Positions 52,806 to 61,689 are shown, counted from the stretch's first letter. The stretch is DNA of 64,000 nucleotides from Tepidanaerobacteraceae bacterium (GCA_024655905.1 JANLFP010000009.1:62001-126000); one strand, 5' to 3'. Translations and numbers: made by a program. The notes: generated by a model not told the origin, from the sequence alone.

Positions 52806-54233
52806 ATGTATTCCAGCTTTTTCGGCATTGAAATTGCAAAAAAAGCCCTGTTCGCCCAGCAGGCGGCACTGAACAATGTGGCGCATAATGTAGCCAATGC
52901 AAATACCGAGGGCTACTCCCGCCAGAGGGCGGTTATGGAAGCCACATACATGACGCCCTACGGTGGGGCGGGCTTTACCGGTTTGGGTTTAAAGCAGCTC
53001 GGGACAGGCGTCGAAGTCCAGGATATAACAAGACTCAGGGATTCTTTTAAAGATATGCAGTACCGCCAGGAAAATTCGGATCTGGGCTTTTGGGAATTTC
53101 AGGCGGATTCTCTGCAGCAGATTGAATCGGTTTTCAATGAACCGTCCGATAACGGCATATCGTCTGTACTTTCGGAGTTCTGGGACTCATTGGAGGAGCT
53201 TTCCAAAAATCCGGAAGCCTCCGAGGTGCGTGAGACGGTAAAAGAGCAGGCGGTTAATCTTGCAGATTTAATAAACAGCACCGTAAACCAGCTTCGTGAG
53301 ATATATGACGACGTAAATTACAGAATATCCGTTAAAGTGGATGAAATAAACACCATAGCAAAACAGATATCCGAGCTGAACGCCCAGATACAGAGGACCG
53401 AGATTACGGGAATTACGGCAAATGACCTCAGGGACAAGCGTGATTTGCTGCTGGATGATCTGTCGAAACTGGTTGACATCAGTACCTATGAAGATCAGAA
53501 CGGCAATTTCACGGTTACGGTGGGAGGAGCCATTCTGGTCAAAGGCTCAGGCTGGGAGAAGATGACTTTCGATTCGCACAATCCTTTGGATGGCATAAAA
53601 TGGGAAAATTATGGCACAAAGGTGAACATGTCCAGCGGCGAGTTGAAAGGCCTGGAGGATCTGAGGGACAACAAGATTCAGGCTTACATAGACAAGCTTA
53701 TTAATTTTGCAGCCACCTTTGCGACCGAGTTCAACAATATGCATGCCGCCGGATTTGACCTTGACGGCAACCCGGGGGTGGAATTTTTTAAAATATCCAC
53801 GGACGGCGACAGCATTATTTCTGTAAATGAGGAGATTGTTAACGATACGGACAAAATAGCCGCATCGGGAACAAGCGGCGGAGTGCCCGGGGACAACCAG
53901 AATGCAAAGGCGCTGGCAAATCTGAGATACAAAAAAGTAAATATTACGGAAAACGGCAGCACCATTACCTGCACCCTTGATGATTATTACGGCGCGCTCA
54001 TATCGAAGCTGGGCGTGGATTCCCAGGAAGCCCAGCGCATGGTGGAAAGCCAGCAGGTGCTGGTGAGCCAGCTTGAAGAGCAGAGGCAGGCTGTATCTTC
54101 GGTTTCCATAGACGAAGAGATGTCCAAGATGGTGATGTATCAGCACGCATACAATGCGGCGGCGCGGGTAGTCACCGCCATTGACGAAATGCTCGACAAG
54201 ATAATCAACAGCACGGGCGTAGTGGGAAGGTAG
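52806..54233 (+). CDS. flgK: Flagellar hook-associated protein 1
   Basis: 475-residue hook-filament junction protein. Family N-terminus FFGIEIAKKALFAQQAALN and C-terminus (VSSVSIDEEMSKMVMYQHAYNAAARVV) are clear; the middle is variable. Starts 11 nt after flgN. Confidence 0.96.
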   Translation: MYSSFFGIEIAKKALFAQQAALNNVAHNVANANTEGYSRQRAVMEATYMTPYGGAGFTGLGLKQLGTGVEVQDITRLRDSFKDMQYRQENSDLGFWEFQADSLQQIESVFNEPSDNGISSVLSEFWDSLEELSKNPEASEVRETVKEQAVNLADLINSTVNQLREIYDDVNYRISVKVDEINTIAKQISELNAQIQRTEITGITANDLRDKRDLLLDDLSKLVDISTYEDQNGNFTVTVGGAILVKGSGWEKMTFDSHNPLDGIKWENYGTKVNMSSGELKGLEDLRDNKIQAYIDKLINFAATFATEFNNMHAAGFDLDGNPGVEFFKISTDGDSIISVNEEIVNDTDKIAASGTSGGVPGDNQNAKALANLRYKKVNITENGSTITCTLDDYYGALISKLGVDSQEAQRMVESQQVLVSQLEEQRQAVSSVSIDEEMSKMVMYQHAYNAAARVVTAIDEMLDKIINSTGVVGR

Positions 54234-54242
54234 GGATGAGTC

Positions 54243-55454
54243 ATGCGCATCACTCAGGTGATGATAAACGAAGCTTTCATGCGAAATCTTACCAACAACC
54301 TTAAAAGGATGAGCGACAGGGAGGATATGCTTTCGTCGACGAAGAGGGTTCGCAAGCCATCTGACGATCCGGTATCGGCAGTGCTGGCCATGAGGCTCAG
54401 GAATACTCTTTCGGGCATCGAACAGTATACAAAAAATGTCAATGATGCCCTTACGTGGCTGAAGAGCACGGAAACAGCCCTGACCAACACAAACGACATT
54501 TTGCAGCGCATCCGCGAACTGACCGTTAAGGCGTCCAACGGCACGCTTACAGCCGATGACAGGCAGACCATCCTTGACGAAATATCCCAGCTAAAAGAGC
54601 AGCTGGTGCAGGAAGCCAACGCCAGCTACAATAACAGATATCTCTTCGGCGGGTATATCACCGATGAGAAACCTTTCGAAATGGTGGACGGCAAAATCGT
54701 ATCCAATACCAAATTGTCATTGCCATATTCTGTTTCTGTCATAACAAGCGGAGGCACGGGCATTACAAAGGCGGAACAGATAAATGTGAACTCCCTGGGC
54801 AGCAGCGTCAAAGTAGGCGTATACAGCATAGTCGTAACGAATTATGATTCTGCAGCAAATACGGCCGATATTGAGATATTGGATGCAGAAGGCAATACCG
54901 TGGCAAAAAGCGCCGGTGTCTCGACGAATAGCGATAATCAAACGATATCAGGAGAAATAAGCGGCACGCCCGACAGCTCCTGGGATTTTGTGCTGGATTT
55001 GTCTTCTTATCCCATTGCCGGCAACGGAACTGGCGAAATAAAGCTTACTGCGGGCAGCATTAAATACAACCTGGGGCTGAGCAACGATATGGATGTAAAT
55101 ATAATAGGCACCGACTTTTTTGCAAAAATATTTTCAACCATAGAATCCATCGAAACAGATATCAACAACGACGATGCGACGGCATTGTCAAACCGGCTCG
55201 CAGATATAGACGGCAACATTAGCGATGCGCTGAAATACCTGTCTCAGGTGGGAGCCAAAACCAACCGCCTGGAAAACACCAAATCGCGGCTTGATACAAA
55301 TTACACCGATTACACCGAACTTTTGTCAAATACCGAAGATGTGGATATAGCAAAAACCATTATGGAACTCAAGATGGACGAAAATGTATACATGGCTTCA
55401 CTCGCAGTGGGCGCGAAAATCATCCAGCCGACTCTGGTGGATTTCTTATCCTGA
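54243..55454 (+). CDS. flgL: Flagellar hook-associated protein 3
   Basis: 403 residues with a flagellin-like N-terminus (RITQVMINEAFMRNLTNNL; VRKPSDDPVSAVLAMRLR) and C-terminus (TEDVDIAKTIMELKMDENVYMASLAVGAKI). Second junction protein, 9 nt after flgK. A central insertion of repeats of the tail-like beta type makes it longer than the roughly 300-residue Bacillus protein. Confidence 0.95.
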   Translation: MRITQVMINEAFMRNLTNNLKRMSDREDMLSSTKRVRKPSDDPVSAVLAMRLRNTLSGIEQYTKNVNDALTWLKSTETALTNTNDILQRIRELTVKASNGTLTADDRQTILDEISQLKEQLVQEANASYNNRYLFGGYITDEKPFEMVDGKIVSNTKLSLPYSVSVITSGGTGITKAEQINVNSLGSSVKVGVYSIVVTNYDSAANTADIEILDAEGNTVAKSAGVSTNSDNQTISGEISGTPDSSWDFVLDLSSYPIAGNGTGEIKLTAGSIKYNLGLSNDMDVNIIGTDFFAKIFSTIESIETDINNDDATALSNRLADIDGNISDALKYLSQVGAKTNRLENTKSRLDTNYTDYTELLSNTEDVDIAKTIMELKMDENVYMASLAVGAKIIQPTLVDFLS

Positions 55455-55491
55455 CGCGGTCTGCGCGTAAAGCCATATAAAGAGTGATAAT

Positions 55492-56067
55492 ATGCTTTCG
55501 TACGAACTTTACATAAAAACCGAATTAGGCCGGATAGGCATCGAAACATACAGGGGCGACTTTTCGCTGATTAAAAAAGACCCGGGCTTTGACATGAAGG
55601 TAACAAAGCCCGAAATTTATATTTCCACGACATATCCGGAAATTGAAATAGATTCCTCGCGCTGCAGGGCGGAAATGGGGAACCCGTCGCTGCCCGAAGC
55701 GGTACTGAACTGGAGGGACGAAGGCAGACAGGCGGCCATGGATTATATCGATAAAAAAGTTGCTCAGGGCAATCTGCTGGGAGATATAAGGAGGAAAGTC
55801 TCCATAGGCGACATTGCCTACAAAAACGCATTTCCAGATCCGCCCGAGTTCAACATCGACGCCATCCCCAAATCAAGACCCCTTATAACCCTGAAGGAGG
55901 GGCGCGTCGATATCGATTTTGCTCCCGGGGATGTGAAGGTTTCGATGGACGCATCTCGCGCCAGATTCCATTACGAAAGTGCGCGGGTGAATATTTTTCT
56001 AGAAAAAGAGCCGTATATTGAAATAAAAGCCGTTTACGTGGGAAAACATCTGGATGTAAAAGCGTAA
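55492..56067 (+). CDS. DUF6470 (YviE-like) flagellar-cluster protein
   Basis: 191-residue hypothetical that lies between flgL and fliW in many Firmicutes. Seen: KPEIYISTTYPEIEIDSSRCRAEMG, RDEGRQAAMDYIDKKVAQGN and repeated PPEFNIDAIPKSRP-type strands. Function unknown. Confidence 0.87.
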   Translation: MLSYELYIKTELGRIGIETYRGDFSLIKKDPGFDMKVTKPEIYISTTYPEIEIDSSRCRAEMGNPSLPEAVLNWRDEGRQAAMDYIDKKVAQGNLLGDIRRKVSIGDIAYKNAFPDPPEFNIDAIPKSRPLITLKEGRVDIDFAPGDVKVSMDASRARFHYESARVNIFLEKEPYIEIKAVYVGKHLDVKA

Positions 56068-56171
56068 GGTTCAGTACCTTCCTGCCGGAGATTGCCCGGC
56101 AGCGGACCGGGTTTCTATAATTTCTATAATAAGAATTAAATGTAGATTAATTATAAATGGGGGCTTCAAAA

Positions 56172-56621
56172 ATGTTTATAGACAGCAAGAGATTCGGGCA
56201 CCTGGAAGTGGATGCTTCAAAAATAATCATATTCGTAAATGGCCTCATGGGCTTTGAACACTTAAGGAAATACGTCATACTGGACCATCCCGGCAGTGAT
56301 GTGATAAAATGGCTGCAGTCCGTAGACGACCCGCATATTTCATTGCCCGTAGTCGACCCCACCTACTTTTATCCCGACTACTCTCCGCGCCTCCTTTCCG
56401 ATGACCTGGACATCCTCGGGATAAAAAGCATCGAAGATGCGGTCATCCTCTGCATACTGACAGTCCCGGCGGATATTGAAAGAGCCACGATAAACCTCAA
56501 GGCCCCGGTAGTTTTGAACCCCGCCTGTCGCCTGGCGGATCAGCTTATTGCCGAAAACCCCGAATATCTCGTGAGACACCCGCTCAAACTAAATAAAAGT
56601 TCGCAAGGGCGGTGTTTTTGA
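56172..56621 (+). CDS. fliW: Flagellar assembly factor FliW
   Basis: 149-residue FliW (FGHLEVDASKIIIFVNGLMGFE; ILTVPADIERATINLKAPVVLN). It binds flagellin or CsrA; when free of flagellin it blocks CsrA. ATG 56172 follows GGGGGC by about 8 nt; the longer start at 56157 overlaps the ribosome site. Its stop overlaps csrA (TGATG). Confidence 0.95.
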   Translation: MFIDSKRFGHLEVDASKIIIFVNGLMGFEHLRKYVILDHPGSDVIKWLQSVDDPHISLPVVDPTYFYPDYSPRLLSDDLDILGIKSIEDAVILCILTVPADIERATINLKAPVVLNPACRLADQLIAENPEYLVRHPLKLNKSSQGRCF

Positions 56622-56830
56622 TGCTGATACTGTCGAGAAAGACCGGCCAGAGTTTCTCCATCGGCAAACACATAACCATAAAGATCCTCGAAGTAGAAGG
56701 CGACAGAGTGGGGCTCGGAATAGAGGCTCCCAAGGACATGAAAATCCTGCGCACGGAGCTTTATGAAGAAATCATAAATGAAAACAAACAAGCGGTGAAC
56801 GTTTCGGACGATGCGCTGAAAAAATTTTGA
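56621..56830 (+). CDS. csrA: Carbon storage regulator/translational repressor CsrA
   Basis: 69-residue RNA-binding dimer subunit (MLILSRKTGQSFSIG; ITIKILEVEGDRVGLGIEAP). It binds GGA motifs in mRNA leaders, in Firmicutes chiefly flagellin. Translationally coupled to fliW. The flagellin target is 5.4 kb downstream beyond an inserted defence island. Confidence 0.97.
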   Translation: MLILSRKTGQSFSIGKHITIKILEVEGDRVGLGIEAPKDMKILRTELYEEIINENKQAVNVSDDALKKF

Positions 56831-56901
56831 AGTACGTAATTCTTAACCCTGAGACGGATGATATTCCACGACCTAGATTTTTTGTGCTTTCGCTGCTTGT
56901 A

Positions 56902-56931
56902 TTGATATAAAATTCTAAAATGTGGTATGAT
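56902..56931 (+). promoter_or_regulatory. Promoter of the first MNT/HEPN pair
   Basis: TTGATA (56902-56907), 18-nt spacer, TATGAT (56926-56931), 29 nt before the ATG. Confidence 0.65.
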
Positions 56932-56960
56932 AACAAAAAAGACATATTGAGGTGATACTC

Positions 56961-57311
56961 ATGGCTTCAATAAAGCCGGTAACCTGTCAAGAGGATATTA
57001 TGAAGGCACCCGTGGAAAGTGATATACTGAATAAACTAGTGAAAATCTTTAAAAAATATACTTCTATTGAAAAAGTATTGCTTTTTGGCTCAAGGGCAAG
57101 AGGCGATTTCAGCAAAGTATCCGATATAGACATTGCAGTTTTTTCAGAGGATATTTCTGATAGAGACTTTAATCTTCTGATTGATGAAATAAATCAAATA
57201 GATATCGCATTATCTTTTGATGTCGTTCATTACGATAAACTGGCCAAAGCGTCTTTAAGAAATGAGATACTGAAAGATGGAGTGGTAATGTATGAAAGAG
57301 AGAATCATTGA
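56961..57311 (+). CDS. MNT-type nucleotidyltransferase (antitoxin), pair 1
   Basis: Small nucleotidyltransferase with the signature LLFGSRARGDFSKVSDIDIAVF; both aspartates of DID and the GS are intact. In MntA/HepT systems such proteins modify the HEPN toxin with AMP and neutralise it. ATG 56961 follows TTGAGGTGAT. Overlaps the HEPN gene by 20 nt. Confidence 0.88.
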   Translation: MASIKPVTCQEDIMKAPVESDILNKLVKIFKKYTSIEKVLLFGSRARGDFSKVSDIDIAVFSEDISDRDFNLLIDEINQIDIALSFDVVHYDKLAKASLRNEILKDGVVMYERENH

Positions 57312-57690
57312 AAGATATGAGGATTACAGAAAAGCTCTCAAAAGCCTGGAAGAAGGGCTGCAAATCGAGCCGTATGATGATATTATCGTCGATGGTGTCA
57401 TTCAGAGATTCGAATTCACTTTTGAACTGGCATGGAAGCTCATGAAAGACTGCCTGGAATATGAAGGTATTGAAGCAAAAAGCCCCAGATCTGCTATCAA
57501 GGAAGCTTACCGGATTGGGATGGTAAGTGATGGCGACGGCTGGATAAATATGATGATCGACAGAAACAAAACATCCCGCATCTACGATGAAAATGAAGCA
57601 AAGGCGATATATAAAAAAATAAAAGTAAATCATATACATCTGTTAAAAGAGCTTTTGAACAAAATCCAGCAGAGATTGGAAGGATATTAA
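57292..57690 (+). CDS. HI0074-like HEPN protein (pair 1), catalytic His replaced
   Basis: 132-residue helical protein of the nucleotidyltransferase-substrate-binding HEPN family (IQRFEFTFELAWKLMKDCLEYEG; SPRSAIKEAYRIGM). Toxic members carry an R-x(4-6)-H RNase motif, usually RN..TSH.Y here; this protein reads DRNKTSRIYDEN, so the histidine is an arginine. It is probably catalytically dead, or has been detoxified. Overlaps the upstream MNT gene. Confidence 0.87.
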   Translation: MKERIIERYEDYRKALKSLEEGLQIEPYDDIIVDGVIQRFEFTFELAWKLMKDCLEYEGIEAKSPRSAIKEAYRIGMVSDGDGWINMMIDRNKTSRIYDENEAKAIYKKIKVNHIHLLKELLNKIQQRLEGY

Positions 57691-57750
57691 ATGGTATAAT
57701 AATACTGCAGGCAATTATTGAGAAAATATTTAAAAAACGGAGGAATATAC

Positions 57751-58113
57751 ATGCCTTCGACAGAAATGACAGACTATAGAGAGTATATGAAAAAGATGTT
57801 AGAGATTGAAAAACAAAAACTGGCCGAGCGATATGAAAAAGCCTGGGGAGTCGCAAAGCAAATTGCCTATCTTCTTCGCCAAAAGTACGGTGCAAACAAG
57901 GTATGGGTTTTCGGCTCTCTTACGAATAAAGAGATGTTCAACCAGTGGTCAGATATTGATATTGCTGTCGAAGGAATACCAAGCGAATATTATTATAAAG
58001 CCGTGGCTGAAGTTATCTCCTTCTCAAAGGAGTATAAAATAGACATGGTAGACATTTTTGAGTGCAGCCCCTTGATGCAAGAAAATATTAAGAGAGAGGG
58101 GATATTGATATGA
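57751..58113 (+). CDS. MNT-type nucleotidyltransferase (antitoxin), pair 2
   Basis: 120 residues; VWVFGSLTNKEMFNQWSDIDIAVEG keeps GS and DID. A long helical N-terminal extension (KKMLEIEKQKLAERYEKAWGVAKQIAYLLRQK) distinguishes it from the first MNT. ATG 57751 follows ACGGAGGAAT. Its stop overlaps the following HEPN gene. A decayed copy of its N-terminal part lies at 61529. Confidence 0.87.
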   Translation: MPSTEMTDYREYMKKMLEIEKQKLAERYEKAWGVAKQIAYLLRQKYGANKVWVFGSLTNKEMFNQWSDIDIAVEGIPSEYYYKAVAEVISFSKEYKIDMVDIFECSPLMQENIKREGILI

Positions 58114-58580
58114 TTAACAAATATCTAACTCTATCCGCCAGAATAAAACAGGAATTGGCAGAAATAAGTTTAAGCATTGAACGGGCCAAAAAAGCATGGG
58201 AAAAAGCTCATGTTCAATCAGATTCGTTATTTTTGGACAGTGTCGCTTTAAATATTCATGACTTTTACGGCGGGCTTGAGCGAATCTTCGAACTGATAGC
58301 TGAAAGCCTCGACGGAATAAAACCGTCAGGAGCAAACTGGCATCAGGAATTGCTCCGTCAGATGACTATAGAAATACCACAAATAAGGCCTGCGGTTATA
58401 GATATCGATTTAAGAAAAGAGCTGGATGATTACAGGGCATTTCGGCATATCGTGAGAAATGTTTATGCCCATAATTTTATTCCTGAAAAAATGAAACCCT
58501 TAGTAGAAAAAATAGATGATATTTACAGCAAACTCAAAGAACAGTTGGAAAAATTCTGCGATTTTTTGGAGAAGATGTAG
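58110..58580 (+). CDS. HepT-like HEPN ribonuclease (toxin), pair 2
   Basis: 156-residue helical protein; RHIVRNVYAHNF holds an intact R-x4-H HEPN motif (RNVYAH), so this pair should be an active toxin/antitoxin module, the toxin being a ribonuclease controlled by AMPylation by its MNT partner. The upstream gene overlaps it by 4 nt. Confidence 0.85.
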   Translation: MINKYLTLSARIKQELAEISLSIERAKKAWEKAHVQSDSLFLDSVALNIHDFYGGLERIFELIAESLDGIKPSGANWHQELLRQMTIEIPQIRPAVIDIDLRKELDDYRAFRHIVRNVYAHNFIPEKMKPLVEKIDDIYSKLKEQLEKFCDFLEKM

Positions 58581-58623
58581 ATGAAGCATTATCCTTTGCC
58601 GCAGGAGCTTATAAATAGATAAA

Positions 58624-58767
58624 ATGGACGCCGATAATTATACGTTTATATATAAGATCTACAAAGCCATGGGAAAAGATAACGAAGCCTAAGAAGTCAA
58701 TATGGAAGTCAATATGATAATAAAAGAGATATATCCTGAAATAGATCTTGCGGAGATGGTTATCTAA
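58624..58767 (+). pseudogene. Small decayed coding remnant with an in-frame stop
   Basis: From ATG 58624 about 22 plausible codons (DADNYTFIYKIYKAMGKDNEA) reach an in-frame TAA at 58690, then continue (EVNMEVNMIIKEIYPEIDLAEM) to 58765. This looks like a helical tail fragment of a lost gene, perhaps a TPR protein; the identity is a guess. Confidence 0.35.
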
Positions 58768-58814
58768 AATTATGTATGATATAATGATTTAAAAGGATTT
58801 GTACAAGTTTAAGG

Positions 58815-59789
58815 ATGGGATCTAAGATGCGAAGCAGTGAGCTAAAGTCATACGAAAATATAAGCATAATTGAATCCATAAAAGCAAAGCCGTTTTTGAA
58901 ATGGGCTGGAGGCAAAACACAGTTATTAGACGAATTGGATAGTAGATTGCCCTCGCATATTAAAACAAGCAGGATTATTGATAGGTATGTGGAACCCTTC
59001 GTTGGCGGTGGTGCTTTTTTCTTTTTTTTAAAAAGGAACTATTTTGTAAAGGAATCATTCTTGTATGATTCAAACAGAGAATTGATAGTAGGTTATAAAG
59101 CCATCCAAAACAACGTATATGACTTAATATTTGAACTTGAAAAGATTGAAAACAAATATCTAAAGATGTCGGATGCTGAAAGAAAGAAGTACTATTACCA
59201 GATAAGAGACGAGTATAACAGGCAGCAAGCTACATTTAATTATGAAAATTATAATGGCAGCTGGATAAAAAAAGCTGCATATTTGATATTTTTAAATAGG
59301 ACATGCTTTAATGGTTTGTTCAGGCAAAACAAAAAAGGTGAATTCAATGTGCCGTTCGGCAGATATAAAAAACCCGGTATCTGCAATAAAGAAAATTTGC
59401 TGGAAGTTCATGAAGCCTTAAAAAACACTGAAATATTTTCTATGGATTTTGAAGAAAGCAAAAAAGTCATTCAAAAAGATACATTTGTTTATCTTGACCC
59501 TCCATATCGACCCTTAAACCAAACATCGAATTTTACGAGTTACGATAAAGATGGTTTCACTGAACAGGATCAGATTAGGCTGGCAAATTTCTTCAGGCAA
59601 ATGGATAGAAATGGTGCTTTTTTAATATTGAGCAATTCCGATCCTAAAAATGAAGATGCAAATGACGATTTTTTTGATTTGCTTTATGCTGGGTATAAAA
59701 TAGAACGAGTAAATGCCAAAAGAAGTATCAATAGTGATGCCGAAAAACGTGGGAGCATCAGTGAATTGATTATAAGAAATTATGAGTGA
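58815..59789 (+). CDS. DNA adenine N6-methyltransferase, Dam/DpnM (MboIA)-like
   Basis: 324 residues with the Dam-class motif order: FLKWAGGKTQLLDEL (motif X), YVEPFVGGGAFFFF (motif I) and YLDPPYRPL (motif IV). Dam-family enzymes of this type methylate GATC. It is the host-protecting methylase of the following restriction enzyme. AT-rich codon use differs from the flagellar genes before it. Confidence 0.94.
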   Translation: MGSKMRSSELKSYENISIIESIKAKPFLKWAGGKTQLLDELDSRLPSHIKTSRIIDRYVEPFVGGGAFFFFLKRNYFVKESFLYDSNRELIVGYKAIQNNVYDLIFELEKIENKYLKMSDAERKKYYYQIRDEYNRQQATFNYENYNGSWIKKAAYLIFLNRTCFNGLFRQNKKGEFNVPFGRYKKPGICNKENLLEVHEALKNTEIFSMDFEESKKVIQKDTFVYLDPPYRPLNQTSNFTSYDKDGFTEQDQIRLANFFRQMDRNGAFLILSNSDPKNEDANDDFFDLLYAGYKIERVNAKRSINSDAEKRGSISELIIRNYE

Positions 59790-59808
59790 ATAAAAGGCGG
59801 GGAGCGAA

Positions 59809-60732
59809 ATGGACTCGGTATATTTCAAAGTTTTAAAGGTTAATGATGTGGAAGATGTTATAAATAGATTTCATGACACATTAATAGATACAAACAGAGG
59901 TTATAACTTTTTCGTGGATTGGCCTAAGATCAAAAAGAATGTAGAAAAGTATAAAATCGAATTTAACATTTTAAATACCCTGATTGGCAGTAAAGATTTT
60001 GAATCTGAATTAAGAAACATATTAAAAAAATATCCTGAGGTTGTCCCAACTATCCCGATTTTAATTGCGATAAGAGAAAAGAAATTAAAGGTTGTAAAAA
60101 ATTTTATTGATGAAAATTCTGATATAGTTTATTACGATTTTAGTAAGAGAAAATTATATTCTAAAGAGATAGATGATTTAGTGGAATTTTTTGATAAAAC
60201 GGGATTAAAACAATTCTTTCTTGAGATATCATCAAAAAGCATCCAGGATTATGTGACAGGCGTTGAAGTAGGCATGGACACCAATGCCAGGAAAAACAGA
60301 AGTGGCGATGCCATGGAGTTGATTTTAAAGCCTATTGTTGAAAGCATTATTTCAAAACACAAATCATCTTACAAAATGTTATTTCAAAAGAATTTTAAGT
60401 ATTTGGAGAAACAGTATGGTATCAAAGTAACACCTTCGATAGCAAATAGAAAAGCAGATTTTATTATTATTAAAAATGATAATAAAGTCATCAACATCGA
60501 AGTGAATTTTTACTCAGGGTCCGGTTCGAAACCTCAGGAAATCGTCGATTCTTATATAGAAAGGCAAAATGAATTAAAGGAAAAAGAATTTGAGTTTATA
60601 TGGGTCACGGACGGTATCGGCTGGGGAGGGCAGAAAAATCAAATACATAAAGGATTTGAAAAGGTTAAATATCTGCTAAACCTTCATTTTGTCCGCACAG
60701 GGTTACTGGAGGAAATTTTATGGAGGATATAG
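59809..60732 (+). CDS. Type II restriction endonuclease, DpnII/MboI family (GATC)
   Basis: 307 residues with the family's C-terminal catalytic region: NRKADFIII ... INIEVNFYSGSGSKPQEI, in which E-x-N replaces the usual E-x-K, a known feature of the DpnII/MboI group, and FIWVTDGIGWG. It should cut unmethylated GATC. GGGGAG precedes the ATG. Its last codons overlap the second methylase gene by 13 nt. Confidence 0.92.
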   Translation: MDSVYFKVLKVNDVEDVINRFHDTLIDTNRGYNFFVDWPKIKKNVEKYKIEFNILNTLIGSKDFESELRNILKKYPEVVPTIPILIAIREKKLKVVKNFIDENSDIVYYDFSKRKLYSKEIDDLVEFFDKTGLKQFFLEISSKSIQDYVTGVEVGMDTNARKNRSGDAMELILKPIVESIISKHKSSYKMLFQKNFKYLEKQYGIKVTPSIANRKADFIIIKNDNKVINIEVNFYSGSGSKPQEIVDSYIERQNELKEKEFEFIWVTDGIGWGGQKNQIHKGFEKVKYLLNLHFVRTGLLEEILWRI

Positions 60733-61496
60733 CTTTTAAAAAAGAGATTACCACCGTCTGGTCCTTTCCTGAAAGAGGCCATTGGAAAACACATAACGGG
60801 AAATACCGGGGGAATTTTGCACCACAGATACCTAGAAATGTTATATTAAGATACTCCCGCGAAGGGGATATAGTCCTCGATCCTATGGTGGGGAGCGGGA
60901 CAACTCTCATAGAAACGAAAATATTAAACAGGCGCGGAATAGGATACGACATAAATCAAGAGGCTGTTGAACTAGCAAAAAAGAACCTGGATTTTAAAGG
61001 TGATTATAAATACGAACCGATCGTAAAAACAGGTGACATAAGGAACCTGAGCGAAATCAGTGATGCAAGTATTGATCTTATAATAACACATCCACCGTAT
61101 TTGAATATCATAAAATATTCAAATGGTATCGATGGGGACTTATCAAATATATCGGGAGTGAGAAAATTTTGCGATGAGCTGGAAAAAGGGGTAATAGAGT
61201 TATACAGGGTATTGAAAGAAGATAAGTACTGCGCAATTTTAATAGGTGATACCAGAAAGAGCAACCATTATGTGCCCCTTGCATTTTATGTAATGAATCT
61301 TTTTCTCAAAAATGGATTTATATTGAAAGAGGATATTATAAAGGTTCAGCATAATTGTAAATCTACTCCATACTGGGAAAGTCGGGTTGAAAAATACAAT
61401 TTTTACATGATAATGCATGAGCACCTTTTTATTTTCCGAAAACCCAAAAAAGGCGAGGATTTAAGCAGGGTTAGATATAGTATGGGACTATATTAA
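60720..61496 (+). CDS. Second adenine methyltransferase, DpnA/MboIC-like
   Basis: 258 residues of the beta-class: motif IV-like THPPYLNIIKYS before the FxGxG-like region is replaced by an early DPMVGSGTTLIETKILNRRGIGYDIN (motif I). The unusual HPPY instead of D/S/NPPY is seen in part of this family. DpnA-type enzymes act on single-stranded GATC DNA and allow methylation of incoming transformed DNA. Order M-R-M equals the MboI system. Confidence 0.87.
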   Translation: MEDIAFKKEITTVWSFPERGHWKTHNGKYRGNFAPQIPRNVILRYSREGDIVLDPMVGSGTTLIETKILNRRGIGYDINQEAVELAKKNLDFKGDYKYEPIVKTGDIRNLSEISDASIDLIITHPPYLNIIKYSNGIDGDLSNISGVRKFCDELEKGVIELYRVLKEDKYCAILIGDTRKSNHYVPLAFYVMNLFLKNGFILKEDIIKVQHNCKSTPYWESRVEKYNFYMIMHEHLFIFRKPKKGEDLSRVRYSMGLY

Positions 61497-61528
61497 GAAG
61501 TTTCAGTTAAGTCAGCAGGCAATAAAAG

Positions 61529-61651
61529 CGATATGAAAAAGCGTAGAAAGTCGCAAAGCAAACTGCATATTTATATAGATTATTTTTATATAGTTCAAAT
61601 GATGAATTTTGCCAAATGATTAAGGATGAGTTTTTACATATTATTTTTTAA
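61529..61651 (+). pseudogene. Decayed MNT nucleotidyltransferase fragment
   Basis: The frame RYEKA-stop-KVAKQTAYLYR... matches RYEKAWGVAKQIAYLLR of the second MNT protein. At DNA level 61528-61570 matches 57828-57870 in 37 of 43 positions. A TAG at 61544 replaces the tryptophan codon and the rest has lost the nucleotidyltransferase motif. Confidence 0.7.
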
Positions 61652-61689
61652 GATAAACTAAATATGTAATCTTTATTTGATGTGAAGCT

